Of a stretch of 64,000 nucleotides of DNA, positions 1 through 9,451 are shown in pieces. Made by a program: the position numbers and the translations under genes. The DNA comes from Actinostola sp. cb2023 (Eukaryota > Cnidaria > Anthozoa > Actiniaria > Actinostolidae), in assembly GCA_033675265.1 (NCBI GenBank), contig JAUJYZ010000209.1, positions 790,045 through 854,044 of the forward strand, read 5' to 3'. Within the stretch, counting starts at the first letter, position 1, and the number at the start of each line of letters is the position of its first letter. Under the pieces are notes generated by a model. That model saw nothing but the letters and a program-made list of their open reading frames with translations, made no database searches and was not told the origin of the DNA.

Positions 1-741
1 CAGCCTGAGCGTCAGTAATCCGACTAGGGCATTAGACACCCTTTCAGGCTACCATAGGAGATAGGGAAAACCCAAATAGCGCGGGAGAGGACACAAAACA
101 AAAACTTCACAAAATGTTAGAGCAACGGAAATAAACCGAAAATAAAACGAACAGGGACAGTATCACGTATCTGAGGCATAACACCATCACCGAATTAATA
201 ATTCTGGTAGCGCCCACAAAGGGCCAACAGTGAAAATACCGTAAGGCACGCACAATCAATGATATGCGAAAACGGGAAGAACAAAGGGAGACAATCACAA
301 AGGAAAGGAAACAAAGGGAGGTGTGGAGGGAGGGACAACAACAAAGAGAAACAATACAACACCAAATTGGATGCAAATGCGAGAAGCAGCAAATCTGCAA
401 ATGTCGAAAACACAAATATACCCAAAACCGAACAACTCAGTCGAATTTGCACCGTCTTGACAATATATAGGGTGCAGAACGCTATAATAATAATAATAAC
501 GCTAAGGGAAATCATTGCTCAACATTAACCATGCAACTAGAATGCTTGGACATTACGTCACGGTACGCAAAGGGAAATATCAAGCACAAGCCATACGACA
601 ATGTTCAACCTCATACCCCTAAGCATGCAAAACTTATATATAAACGAGGCAAAGGGGAGGGAAAGCATACATAAAGTAAAGATGACGTTGTATCATGTTG
701 TATAGTACCGACTATAGAACACAAACGAACAACCGAGAAGG
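1..741. other. No recognisable gene
   Basis: I see no domain, RNA gene or clear repeat here. Open frames are short and low in complexity (Lys/Asn/Gln-rich on plus, Leu/Cys/Phe-rich on minus), as expected from A-rich non-coding DNA. A short AAT run lies near 485-500. Confidence 0.5.
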
Positions 742-1260
742 GAAACTGAGGGAAATGCAACTCCACAAACCCGGTGTTTGCGAGGCCAGCACGGTAAACA
801 AACACTCACTTGAGAGTTCAACACACGTGCAAACTTTTTGGGAGCCGAGGGAAATGCAACTCCACAAACCCGGTGTTTGCGAGGCGAAGCACGGTAAACA
901 AAAACTCACTTTAGAGTTCAACATACGTGCAAACTTTTAGGGAGCCGAGGGAAATGCAACTCTACAAGCCCGGTGTTTGCGAGGCGAAGCACGGTAAACA
1001 AAAACTCACTGTAGAGTTCAACACACGTGCAAACTACTGGGGAGCCGAGGGAAATGCAACTCCACAAACCCGGTGTTTGCGAGGCGAAGCACGGTACACC
1101 AAAACTCACTGTAGAGTTCAACATACGTGCAAACTATTAGGGAGCCGAGGGAAATGCAACCCACAAACCCGGTGTTTGCGAGGCGAAGCACGGTAAACCA
1201 AACACTCACATTAGAGTTCAACACACGTGCAAACGTTTGGGGAGCCGAGGGAAATCGAAC
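742..1260. repeat. 100-bp satellite, about five copies
   Basis: The landmark ggaaatgcaac recurs at 751, 851, 951, 1051 and 1151, with a diverged copy at 1251, giving an exact 100-bp period. Units share ccggtgtttgcgaggc and a following agagttcaaca segment and differ by only a few substitutions. The short open frames across it change frame each unit (100 is not a multiple of 3), so it is not coding. Confidence 0.9.
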
Positions 1261-1502
1261 GAACTTGCAACCGACCTATAAAACGTTTATACCTGAAAGG
1301 ACCATGGTCTGGATTCGCAGCAGGTACTTATATACTTGGTTGGGATGACTTCTCAACGCCTGGGCTTGTTCAACAGCAGCTAGGACAGGAATTTGTTCAT
1401 CGGCCATGACTGAGTAAGGATATAGGTAGCGTAGCGAAGGGTTCTTACGCGAACTGGGCAGTAATTAGATGCAGAGCTCTTATTTATACTCGCGCTGCAA
1501 GG

Positions 1503-1574
1503 GACTGGCGCGAATAGTGGTGAGTATCCCTGCCTGTCACGCGGGAGACCGGGGTTCGATTCCCCGCCGGGGAG
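1503..1574 (+). pseudogene. tRNA-Asp(GTC), 5' end degenerate
   Basis: First unit of the tRNA-Asp array. The anticodon arm with GTC, the T arm and the 3' acceptor strand match the intact copies. The 5' acceptor strand and start of the D arm are replaced by gactggcgcga, so the acceptor stem cannot form. There is also a C-to-T change in the anticodon stem (ccctgcc for ccccgcc). Probably a dead edge copy of the array. Confidence 0.8.
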
Positions 1575-1664
1575 AGGAACAGCTTCCTTTTTACCATGAT
1601 TTTTAGCTAAGTATGATATTATCTAGCCATGGTTATCAGCGTTGCGAGACTGTTTATATGTAGT

Positions 1665-1736
1665 TCCTCGGTAGTATAGTGGTGAGTATCCCCGCCTGTC
1701 ACGCGGGAGACCGGGGTTCGATTCCCCGCCGGGGAG
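1665..1736 (+). tRNA. tRNA-Asp-GTC: tRNA-Asp (anticodon GTC), array copy 1
   Basis: A 72-nt cloverleaf. The 5' strand tcctcgg pairs with ccgggga before discriminator G. The D arm carries the pol III A box (tagtatagtggtgagtat), the anticodon loop is ctGTCac, and the T arm carries the B box ggttcgattcc. A T-run pol III terminator follows within 20 nt. The sequence is the usual animal cytosolic tRNA-Asp, needed for translation of GAC/GAT codons. Confidence 0.95.
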
Positions 1737-1826
1737 AGGAACAGTTCTCTTTTTTTCATGATTTTTAGCTAAGTATGATATTATCTAGCCATGGTTATCA
1801 GCGTTGCGAGACTGTTGATATGTAGT

Positions 1827-1898
1827 TCCTCGGTAGTATAGTGGTGAGTATCCCCGCCTGTCACGCGGGAGACCGGGGTTCGATTCCCCGCCGGGGAG
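1827..1898 (+). tRNA. tRNA-Asp-GTC: tRNA-Asp (GTC), array copy 2
   Basis: Identical 72-nt cloverleaf to copy 1, with intact A and B boxes and anticodon GTC. A run of seven T follows as the likely pol III terminator. It starts 162 bp after the previous unit. Confidence 0.95.
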
Positions 1899-1993
1899 AG
1901 GAACAGTTCTCTTTTTTTATCATGATTTTTAGCTAAGTACGATATTATCTAGCATGCATGGTTATCAGCGTTGCGAGGCTGTTGATATGTAGT

Positions 1994-2065
1994 TCCTCGG
2001 TAGTATAGTGGTGAGTATCCCCGCCTGTCACGCGGGAGACCGGGGTTCGATTCCCCGCCGGGGAG
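1994..2065 (+). tRNA. tRNA-Asp-GTC: tRNA-Asp (GTC), array copy 3
   Basis: Identical to copy 1 over 72 nt with all stems paired. Its 3' spacer is the cagcttccttttt type, distinct from the cagttctcttttttt type after copies 1 and 2. Confidence 0.95.
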
Positions 2066-2155
2066 AGGAACAGCTTCCTTTTTACCATGATTTTTAGCTA
2101 AGTATGATATTATCTAGCCATGGTTATCAGCGTTGCGAGACTGTTTATGTGTAGT

Positions 2156-2227
2156 TCCTCGGTAGTATAGTGGTGAGTATCCCCGCCTGTCACGCGGGAG
2201 ACCGGGGTTCGATTCCCCGCCGGGGAG
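2156..2227 (+). tRNA. tRNA-Asp-GTC: tRNA-Asp (GTC), array copy 4
   Basis: Identical 72-nt cloverleaf with intact promoter boxes and anticodon GTC. The T-run terminator is in the cagttctc-type spacer. Confidence 0.95.
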
Positions 2228-2320
2228 AGGAACAGTTCTCTTTTTTTCATGATTTTTAGCTAAGTACGATATTATCTAGCATGCATGGTTATCAGCGTTG
2301 CGAGGCTGTTGATATGTAGT

Positions 2321-2392
2321 TCCTCGGTAGTATAGTGGTGAGTATCCCCGCCTGTCACGCGGGAGACCGGGGTTCGATTCCCCGCCGGGGAG
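2321..2392 (+). tRNA. tRNA-Asp-GTC: tRNA-Asp (GTC), array copy 5
   Basis: Identical 72-nt cloverleaf with anticodon GTC, followed by the cagcttcc-type spacer with a T5 terminator. Confidence 0.95.
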
Positions 2393-2482
2393 AGGAACAG
2401 CTTCCTTTTTACCATGATTTTTAGCTAAGTATGATATTATCTAGCCATGGTTATCAGCGTTGCGAGACTGTTTATATGTAGT

Positions 2483-2554
2483 TCCTCGGTAGTATAGTGG
2501 TGAGTATCCCCGCCTGTCACGCGGGAGACCGGGGTTCGATTCCCCGCCGGGGAG
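2483..2554 (+). tRNA. tRNA-Asp-GTC: tRNA-Asp (GTC), array copy 6
   Basis: Identical 72-nt cloverleaf with anticodon GTC, intact A and B boxes and a T7 terminator. Confidence 0.95.
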
Positions 2555-2646
2555 AGGAACAGTTCTCTTTTTTTATCATGATTTTTAGTTAAGTATGATA
2601 TTATCTAGCCATGGTTATCAGCGTTGCGAGGCTGTTGATATGTAGT

Positions 2647-2717
2647 TCCTCGGTAGTATAGTGGTGAGTATCCCCGCCTGTCACGCGGGAGACCGGGGTT
2701 CGATTCCCGCCGGGGAG
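2647..2717 (+). pseudogene. tRNA-Asp (GTC), copy 7, one base lost in T arm
   Basis: This copy is 71 nt. The T-arm 3' strand reads cgattcccgcc instead of cgattccccgcc, so one C of the T stem or B box is gone. All other stems match the intact copies. The deletion should weaken both folding and TFIIIC binding, so it is probably non-functional. Confidence 0.75.
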
Positions 2718-2808
2718 AGGAACAGTTCTCTTTTTTATCATGATTTTTAGCTAAGTACGATATTATCTAGCTATGGTTATCAGCGTTGCGAGGCTGTTGA
2801 TATGTAGT

Positions 2809-2880
2809 TCCTCGGTAGTATAGTGGTGAGTATCCCCGCCTGTCACGCGGGAGACCGGGGTTCGATTCCCCGCCGGGGAG
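2809..2880 (+). tRNA. tRNA-Asp-GTC: tRNA-Asp (GTC), array copy 8
   Basis: Identical 72-nt cloverleaf with anticodon GTC, followed by the cagcttcc-type spacer. Confidence 0.95.
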
Positions 2881-2970
2881 AGGAACAGCTTCCTTTTTAC
2901 CATGATTTTTAGCTAAGTATGATATTATCTAGCCATGGTTATCAGCGTTGCGAGACTGTTTATATGTAGT

Positions 2971-3042
2971 TCCTCGGTAGTATAGTGGTGAGTATCCCCG
3001 CCTGTCACGCGGGAGACCGGTGTTCGATTCCCCGCCGGGGAG
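2971..3042 (+). tRNA. tRNA-Asp-GTC: tRNA-Asp (GTC), copy 9, T-stem substitution
   Basis: Full length with anticodon GTC, but the T arm reads ccggtgttcgattccccg in place of ccggggttcgattccccg. This G-to-T change leaves one T-stem pair mismatched. It may still be transcribed, but the mature tRNA would be less stable. Confidence 0.8.
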
Positions 3043-3135
3043 AGGAACAGTTCTCTTTTTTTTATGATTTTTAGCTAAGTACGATATTATCTAGCATGCA
3101 TGGTTATCAGCGTTGCGAGGCAGTTGATATGTAGT

Positions 3136-3207
3136 TCCTCGGTAGTATAGTGGTGAGTATCCCCGCCTGTCACGCGGGAGACCGGGGTTCGATTCCCCGC
3201 CGGGGAG
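3136..3207 (+). tRNA. tRNA-Asp-GTC: tRNA-Asp (GTC), array copy 10 (last)
   Basis: Identical 72-nt cloverleaf with anticodon GTC, followed by a T6 terminator. The array's spacer sequence decays after about 3290, where unrelated DNA begins. Confidence 0.95.
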
Positions 3208-3395
3208 AGGAACAGTTCTCTTTTTTATCATAATTTTTAGCTAAGCACGATATTATCTAGCCATGGTTATCAGGGTTGCGAGGCTGTATGTAGTTTAATC
3301 ATGGTTATTTTTGTCATAACGTTCAGTGGAGTAAACTCTCTTTTTACAACGATGACACGATGATACACGAATCGTCTTATCTAGAATCTAGAATA

Positions 3396-3541
3396 ATTGA
3401 AGGGCTCCCTGAAAGAACAACGTAAGTGATCTCTGATCAAAATCTAAATTCTCCTCAAGATTCTTTGAATATCAAAGGAGAATTTGGGTTTTGATCACAA
3501 GTCACTTACTCCGTTCTTGCATGCAGAAAGCCCTTCAATTG
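3396..3541. repeat. Foldback element at the broken end of the lectin gene
   Basis: The left arm begins attgaagggctccctgaaag and the right arm ends gcagaaagcccttcaat. Arms of about 60-70 bp are imperfectly complementary around a short loop near 3465, with taagtgat/atcac and tctaaattctcc/ggagaatt matching internally. It lies directly beyond the truncated CTLD exon at 3549-3808, so insertion of this element probably broke the exon. Confidence 0.8.
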
Positions 3542-3548
3542 ATGTAAG

Positions 3549-3808
3549 TTACCTGTCGCTCCAGACAAATAAACCTTCTTTCACGATATCATTTAGACCT
3601 ATCCAGATATTCCAGGCCCTTAAATCTTGCAACTGTTGCAACAAGAATGTCTGATCATCCTGATTTAGAATACTGACCAAGTCAGCGCCTTGGGTAGCTT
3701 TACACGCATCGCGAGCTTGACTCCATGTTAGGGCCTGGGCCGGGTGGGTGTTGAACTCCAAGCACGAATCACCATAAGGTACCCAATTGGCGGGACAAAG
3801 ATTTTGAC
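3549..3808 (-). CDS. CTLD C exon, truncated (left gene)
   Basis: Acceptor at 3809-3810, phase 1. It encodes GQNLCPANW, the C..F core, a long helix-1 region (TWSQARDAC), LVSILNQDDQ, WIGLND and FVWSD, about 85 residues of a C-type lectin-like domain. It matches the plus-strand exon 15289-15696 residue by residue up to WSDR, where that exon runs on without an intron. Here a stop follows and foldback DNA begins, so the Ca2+/sugar site and last cysteines are missing. The domain is therefore broken. Confidence 0.8.
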
Positions 3809-3927
3809 CTGAAGAGTGATTACATATAGTAAGTTGTGTTATTTGGTGTTGATCACATGACCGTTCAGTTGTCTGTACTCAGAGCTGATCTATCACATGT
3901 AAGAGTGATAACGGTATTCAAACTAAC

Positions 3928-4144
3928 CGTTTGGAATCTCGCAGATATAGGATCTTGTCTTGCCACAGTAGTTGTCATTCCAATAACCACCCCAGTAGCC
4001 ATTTAGTATCTGAATACAATCTTCTTTCCCGCTGAAATCGTTTGGTTCTCCTGGAAACCAGTTTGTGTAGTTGACTATGGTATTGTCTCCGTCCCATACG
4101 TAAGTCCCTTCGACCATTCTATCATTGAGGCCTATCCACATTGG
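3928..4144 (-). CDS. CTLD B, second half (left gene)
   Basis: 217 bp, phase 0 to 1, with acceptor at 4145-4146 and donor gttagt at 3927. It encodes MWIGLNDR, then EPND followed by WND and YICE. EPN plus WND is the classic Ca2+-dependent mannose-type binding signature of C-type lectins. The domain is split by an intron right before WIGL, exactly as in the paralogue 14621-14840. Confidence 0.88.
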
Positions 4145-4160
4145 CTGATAATATAGAACA

Positions 4161-4179
4161 GAAAATAATAATAATAATG

Positions 4180-4229
<50 letters not shown>
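4161..4229. repeat. AAT microsatellite with retroposon-like tail
   Basis: A run of about 20 aat units is followed by aacttttatttatacacg. Read on minus, this is a 3' end ...aaataaaagtt(att)n, the pattern seen at other AAT tracts in this window and typical of LINE/SINE 3' tails. A second mixed AAT/ATG tract lies at 4687-4797. Confidence 0.7.
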
Positions 4230-4417
4230 TTTTATTTATACACGATAAATTGTTTTAAAGCTACAAAAGTGGGGTCATGTAAAACAAAATATGTAAAAAA
4301 TACTTGCAAAACAATCTATAACACCGATTTACTGTTTAATACGATAAAACAAAATATGTAAAGTCACGTCATGTCACGTTAAGTCATGTTAAGTCACGTC
4401 GAATCAAGCGTAACTAC

Positions 4418-4599
4418 CTGCTTGAGCATTCTGAGTCTGTACGACAAAAAGTGCTGTTCATGGTCATTGTCCACCTTAACCAGATAGCCGCCTGATTTAC
4501 GACAGTCTTTACTGGCCTCCAACCACGTCTTTGCTGCTGTAGTAAACTTGTAACAAGAAGAGCCGTAACTTTGCCATCCTGCTCCACAGTAAATTGGCT
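4418..4599 (-). CDS. CTLD B, first half (left gene)
   Basis: 182 bp, phase 1 to 0, the same length and phases as paralogous exon 13353-13534. It encodes IYCGAGWQSYGSSCYKF, W..A...C and GGYLVKVDNDHEQHFL, the N-terminal half of a C-type lectin-like domain (first two cysteines, helix 1). Acceptor tacgttag|ag, donor gtagtt. It continues in 4144-3928. Confidence 0.87.
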
Positions 4600-4799
4600 C
4601 TAACGTACAAAACATGATATTTGTATTAATGATATTTACAAGACAGGATGGGATAGAGCAATAAACATGTATTTGAGTTTGAAGAATCTAATAATAATGA
4701 TATAATAATAATGGAAACTTAATAATAATAATAATAATAATAATATGATAATGATGATAATAATAATAATGATGATGATAATGATAATAATAATAATAT

Positions 4800-6058
4800 C
4801 CTGGATATTTTTTTGAAACCTGGGTTATTGCGGCCACAACGCATGTCCTAACCTCTAGACGATCACGGCTATATATTGTTGATTTGGCTCACTTTCGTTA
4901 TATAATTGAGTTGGCACGCATATCCCATGATCCACTTCGGTGTCATAGTGAAGTATTTTTAAAACCGGACATTTTGAAGAAAGTGTATGTAGGTAATATA
5001 GTTGGGAATCCTACGTTACCGTGACACTCAAATGGCTTCCTTTTTGAACCAATCAAAAAACGTGCATACGCATCTCTTCTCATACTCATTCATTATTCAT
5101 AAGGTAACCAGCCAATCAAATGCGCAGAATAATACCACGTGATGTACTTTGAAACTAGGGAAAGTACTGGCAACAGTAACTGGAAATTTTTCCAGCAAAT
5201 GGAAAAAAAGATTTCCAGTTACTGGAAACATTTTCAGTTACTCTCCCCAGAACTTATCATGAGGGACGATTAGAACTAAGCTCTACTCCATGCTACTCAA
5301 GAGTCCAACACATGTGGGATACGATGTCCTCGACTCTACGCATGAGCAGAGCATATGCAAAGACTCAAATTCTTGCTTTTCCGGGCTAAAATCTTGGAAC
5401 TCTTTATTTATTGCCTTTAGGGCATTGCATGTAATAATTAATGAGTATGAGAAGTCGTTCCAAAGCCTTGACAAAGCGGAAGTGATTTTGATTGGTTGTT
5501 ATTTTCAGATATGTGTATCGTGCTGCGAGGGGGCGGAAGATTCTCTAACGGGTTTTTCACGGCGTGACGGCAGTCATGCAGCAAGCACAGCGACTGGAAA
5601 ATCAAATCCGTCGCTCTCTAGCTTTAGACATAATAATATGTCACATGTAAAACAATGATTATTCAAGAATGTCCAGACCGACGTTGAGGAAAATCGGTCG
5701 AATAAAAGTACTCGAAAATGCTATTTGAGAGTTTTAATTTCCCAGAATTCCTTTTGGTCATAGCTTTCATGATGTTCGACCCGAAAACGATTAACCTGGC
5801 TGAATGTCTAATACTCAAAAAATAACGTAATCAATCGAACGAAATCGAACCGTTTCGTTCGATTGATTACGTCGGGAACTTTCCCACTCATTAGAAAACG
5901 ACTCTATATTCGTGTTTAGTTGTTCTTACTTTGTGTTGCTGGCGGTGAAACGGTTCCCTGTGTTGGCCATGGATCTCCTGAAATCAGAAGAGAAAATCAT
6001 TAGATCGACTGGAAAAACATCAGTCCAACAAAAGTATTTAAACTGCACAACAATTAAA
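4800..6058. other. Intron of left gene, no gene seen
   Basis: Between CTLD exons A and B of the left gene. It contains a near-perfect 44-bp palindrome at 5828-5871 (gtaatcaatcgaacgaaa against its complement) and scattered tttccagttactgg repeats near 5180-5240. A 122-codon plus-strand frame at 5290-5658 has no recognisable domain or codon pattern. I take it as chance. Confidence 0.5.
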
Positions 6059-6213
6059 TCAACAACAACAACTACTACTACTACTACAACAACAACAACT
6101 ACTACTACAACAACAACAACTACTACTACTACTACTACAACAACAACAACTACTACTACAACAACAACAACTACTACTACTACTACAACTACTACTACTA
6201 CTACTACTACTTC
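6059..6213. repeat. ACA/ACT trinucleotide tract
   Basis: Alternating blocks of aca and act triplets over about 155 bp. In one plus frame it reads as more than 45 consecutive threonines, but it lies in an intron of a minus-strand gene and has no supporting splice structure. Confidence 0.9.
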
Positions 6214-6312
6214 TACATTACATGACTCGGCTAAACTTCAGAATACCCCGCAACTATATTTGCACAACAATAGAACCTATAGACTTTCGAAAAGTCCTTC
6301 GTCGCTCGCTCG

Positions 6313-6418
6313 GTAGCCTGATTTTCAGACCGGTCCTTGGTCCTTGGTCCATCCTCCCCGTCGGGGATGGGGAGAAAGCGAGAGCGGAGGACCAAGGACC
6401 GTCTGAAAATCAGGCTAC
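6313..6418. repeat. Foldback MITE (gtagcctgattttcag arms)
   Basis: The left arm gtagcctgattttcagac and right arm gtctgaaaatcaggctac are inverted copies. Internal ggtccttggtcc/ggaccaaggacc also pair, with a second small hairpin catcctccccgtcggggatg in the loop. It is flanked on both sides by cgctcgctcgg-like sequence. A non-coding foldback element in the intron. Confidence 0.85.
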
Positions 6419-6674
6419 TCGCTCGGTCGCTAGCTCGCTTCGCTCGCTCATCTGGGATCTATAAGAGAGGTCGACTTGTGGCAAGTCTATATTATGCGTC
6501 GTTTTCAAAGAATACCGCTGTAAGAACTTGACTAGGGAACATGAGTGAAATTAATGAATGGATGGATGGATGAATAAATGAATGTAAACATGAATAGATG
6601 AAATAATAAATGGATGAATGAGTGAATGGATATCAATGAATAAATGGGAAAATAAAATGGTAACCAATATTTAC

Positions 6675-7079
6675 CTTTCTTTCTTTTACATATGAAACTG
6701 TACATATTGGCGCAGTATTCATCATTCCAAAGACCATTTTTAAAAACAATCTCAACGCAATCCTCTCTCTTAAGGAAGTCATTCGGTTCTCCTTTCCTCC
6801 AATGCGAATAATTAGTCCCCGTTAGTCCGTCAGTCCAATTAAAATAGCTCTCATTAGCACGGTCATTATATCCAATCCAAAAGTGTTCATTTGTAAATTG
6901 CTGAACCTTGTTAGTAATAAAGTTCTGTTCGTCTTGATTTGCAATGCTTGTCAAATGGCCACCATACGACTGGCAAGTAATCTCAGCATCCTTCCAGGAT
7001 TGACCCTTGATGGTTAGACTTCGTACAACGAACTTGTAACAGTTGTCTTTGTAGGCATCCCAGTCACGACACACCTGAG
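6675..7079 (-). CDS. CTLD A exon, complete domain (left gene)
   Basis: 405 bp, phase 1 to 1, with acceptor tcaatcacag and donor gtaaat. It encodes a whole C-type lectin domain: VCRDW, CYKF, SWKDAEITC, YGGHLTSI, HFWIGYND, then GEPNDF, EDCVEI, LWNDEYC and SFICK. EPN plus WND predicts Ca2+-dependent mannose/GlcNAc-type binding. Its paralogue is 11267-11677, with shared ANES and GYNDRA segments. An in-frame ATG at 7182 gives MASLVVAF..., which could mimic a signal peptide. I prefer the spliced start at 9451 because phase and paralogy agree. Confidence 0.9.
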
Positions 7080-7194
7080 CTGTGATTGAGGAGAATAAAA
7101 ATGTAACGTTACAGGTAGCAATCGCTTTACCCCCGTGAGGGTAGGTAAGGCTACACACGAAGGCTACTACTAATGAGGCCATATTTTAATAATA

Positions 7195-7219
7195 TTAATA
7201 ATACTGAATAATAATAATA

Positions 7220-7259
<40 letters not shown>

Positions 7260-7273
7260 TAATAATAATAATA

Positions 7274-7310
<37 letters not shown>

Positions 7311-7324
7311 TAATAATAATAATA

Positions 7325-7359
<35 letters not shown>

Positions 7360-7390
7360 TAATAATATAATAATAATAATAATAATGAGG
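7195..7390. repeat. AAT/AATACTG microsatellite cluster
   Basis: Blocks of aat repeats are punctuated four times by aatactgaat, and the flanking gaggccatattttaat occurs on both sides (near 7177 and 7385). This indicates a local duplication around the microsatellite. Intronic. Confidence 0.85.
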
Positions 7391-7520
7391 CCATATTTTA
7401 ATATTTTAATAATATTAACAAGACGCTCAATGAGCGTATACTCGGACATTATGACAAGTAGATCTCTATCTTTGCTCACCAACACACACCATTGGTAGAA
7501 ATTGACAGACGAAGAGAAGA

Positions 7521-7653
7521 GACTATAGGCCTTTTGCATAAAGCCACTAATCATATGATCTATCCAACGATGTTATTGCTTTATTGAGTCAGAGTGAGGC
7601 TAAGTGTGTATCTGCATTTTATTAGTGGCTTTATGCAAAAGGTCTATAGAGTC
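7521..7653. repeat. Short TIR MITE, about 133 bp
   Basis: The left end gactataggccttttgcat and right end atgcaaaaggtctatagagtc are inverted copies, and agccactaat/attagtggct extends the arms to about 33 bp. The roughly 65-bp centre is unique. Non-autonomous. Confidence 0.8.
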
Positions 7654-9387
7654 ATTCTTCTGTGACAGTCTCCGATACTTGACCCTGTTTTGTAATCATA
7701 TACGTCCAATGCACGTTATGACAATGACAGTTGCGTGACGAGGGAGACTATTTGTCGGTGATCATAGATAAAGATCTCGAACTGAGTACGTATTTGGTAC
7801 GTCTTGAGGTTGCATAGGTCAGATGGTTCTGATAACGCCCTTCAAGGCGCGTTTGTTTTTGTTAAATATATTTAAGCTTACAAAGGCTTCAATAGCACTA
7901 TTTTCAGTCAATCATGCTTCTTCATTTCTCTTCTGCCTATTAAACACAACTGCTTCTCTCTCGATACAGCACAAGCTTCTACACAGCACTTCTAGTCGGT
8001 AGTCGTGGAACGATGAGTTAGCACTTCTATTAACGATGACCCTAGAGCGAACAATACTTCGGATTTAGTTTGATATACGCTCGGAAACTCAGTTGACCCA
8101 AACCCTGAAACAGACATTCCTGACCGATACGATCACATACTTCGCATTCTGTGTACTACGAAGAATAAAAAAGAAGGCCCATTTTATAACTCGGACTTCC
8201 TCCGGAAGTGTCCAAGTAACTATGTTGTTCCTGTATCGGATGCCTTCTTTGGAACCTGTCCAAAGAGACCGGCTGATGGAGAGCATAGGTTATGGTTTTT
8301 TCCTCTTTTTATGCTTGGCTGCAAAGTGTGTTGCTTTTGAGGTGTGGCCGAGATGAAATCGCAAAAATAAAACCGTAAATCGCTACATTTATACAGGCGA
8401 CTGAGGGCCAATAACGAAAGGCAAAAGGTGAAAAAAGGGCATTGTTACATATCTACAATTTAGATTACTCGTCTCCCTCGTGTTATTAGTTATACGGTCC
8501 TAATTTGTGTCACAGTGAAAACATGTGAAAAGTTCTCCGTTATTTCAGATATTTATTTTCAAGTTTGTTCAATCTTTCTCTGTTTGTATTCCTAGCTGAT
8601 TGACGTGATTTCAATTCCATCCTTTTGAATTCCAGCAAAAAAGGTTACGAATCGAACGAACCGTCTTGAATCTAAGAAATTCTGATTCCATGCGAACTCA
8701 TGTTACGTGATACTCGGGATTTGACCCGAGGGTCGAGATACTGTGCAGTTTCTATCGAGTATCCTTGTTTTCATGGAACACTAGATACGCTTTATCAATT
8801 AGTCAATATAAAAGAGAATATAAAATATTTAAGTCTGTACACAAAGGAATATTGCTTAAACTAATTGGACTAATAAGACCGGACATGGAATCATACTCAG
8901 GCTTGTTGCTTTATATTGAGTGCCTGGCGCGAGAGTCACCGTACTACGGTACTATAAACGCTGGGAGAATAACACAAGGAAATTGCCCCATATACGGTAA
9001 TCAAGCCTGTGTCTGGCAAGTTAAACAAAACAAAAAGGAATTTTCGAGGTGAACGACTAAGTTAATATGGTTTTACAATAGCAAATAATGCGGACTGAAA
9101 TTCTTCAAGGTATGAGTCACCGAGGTAACTGATTTCCTTGCAGTGGCTGAGCAAATATTTGTTGTATTTGCAAACGAAACTCAACCGCGAAACACGCATA
9201 AACGTATCTATCTATCTAGGTACTTCCTTAGATTTGAATCGTAATCTTCGTTTTTGGCGCTGAAAAAAGGTGATTAAACCAAATACGTTCAGGCCTGTTC
9301 CCTTGCACGCTATAAAGTGAGCCTAGCATGCCCGTCCCAGCACAGTGTGAGGTCTACGCCATCTATTGATTGATTACATATACTCAC
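7654..9387. other. Intron 1 of left gene, no other gene recognised
   Basis: I see no domain or RNA gene. A plus-strand frame ends with a hydrophobic stretch (GYGFFLFLCLAAKCVAF, from an ATG at 8278) that looks like a signal peptide. It meets a stop at 8356 with no donor in the right place, so I do not call it. Confidence 0.45.
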
Positions 9388-9451
9388 CAGTATTTGTGGG
9401 AATTAGAAGAAAAGCAAAATAAAGGGACAACAGATATACAGTAGCAGACAT
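9388..9451 (-). CDS. Exon 1, signal peptide (left lectin gene)
   Basis: 64 bp on minus: ATG at 9451-9449, then MSATVYLLSLYFAFLLIP and a phase-1 end at donor gtgagt (9387-9382). It has a hydrophobic core of about 15 residues and a short polar start, as in a cleaved signal peptide. It supplies the phase-1 half codon needed by the CTLD A exon at 7079. Its mirror image is the plus-strand exon 10007-10079. Too short for ordinary ORF lists. The call rests on phase match, signal-peptide character and donor. Confidence 0.75.

Larger units (their letters stand above)
1503..3290 (+). repeat. Tandem tRNA-Asp array, 162-167 bp units
   Basis: Eleven units in one orientation start 162, 167, 162, 165, 162, 164, 162, 162 and 165 bp apart (copies 1 to 10). 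Spacers come in two types by their first bases, cagcttcc (A) and cagttctc (B), in the order A B B A B A B B A B B. This indicates amplification of two- and three-unit blocks, not one unit at a time. Every spacer starts with a T run that can stop pol III. Confidence 0.92.
3549..9451 (-). other. Left lectin gene model (signal peptide + 3 CTLDs, third truncated)
   Basis: This is the inferred extent of one minus-strand gene, with exons 9451-9388, 7079-6675, 4599-4418, 4144-3928 and 3808-3549. Phases are 1, 1-1, 1-0, 0-1 and 1 to end. Four of the five exons have a counterpart with identical phase in the plus-strand gene starting at 10007. A Pro/Thr linker exon matching 12519-12566 was not found here. 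The third CTLD stops after its WIGLND/WSD core at a foldback element, so the gene is 3'-truncated or its end lies outside the window. It is predicted to make a secreted or surface sugar-binding lectin. No membrane anchor is visible. Confidence 0.75.

Noticed and set aside
1503..3290. CRISPR-like direct repeats
   Set aside because: The repeated 72-nt element is a tRNA-Asp cloverleaf, and the spacers are themselves repeated, in a eukaryotic genome.
5912..6316. Poly-threonine protein on plus
   Set aside because: ACA/ACT microsatellite inside an intron of a minus-strand gene. The rest of the frame is a foldback element.
7083..7182. MASLVVAFVC... as the start of the left CTLD gene
   Set aside because: It reads through the acceptor of the CTLD A exon. 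The first-exon candidate at 9451-9388 fits by phase and by symmetry with the paralogue. The alternative cannot be fully excluded.
8278..8355. Signal-peptide-like MESIGYGFFLFLCLAAK on plus as exon 1 of the right gene
   Set aside because: It reaches a stop without a usable donor. The exon at 10007-10079 has a proper donor and correct phase.
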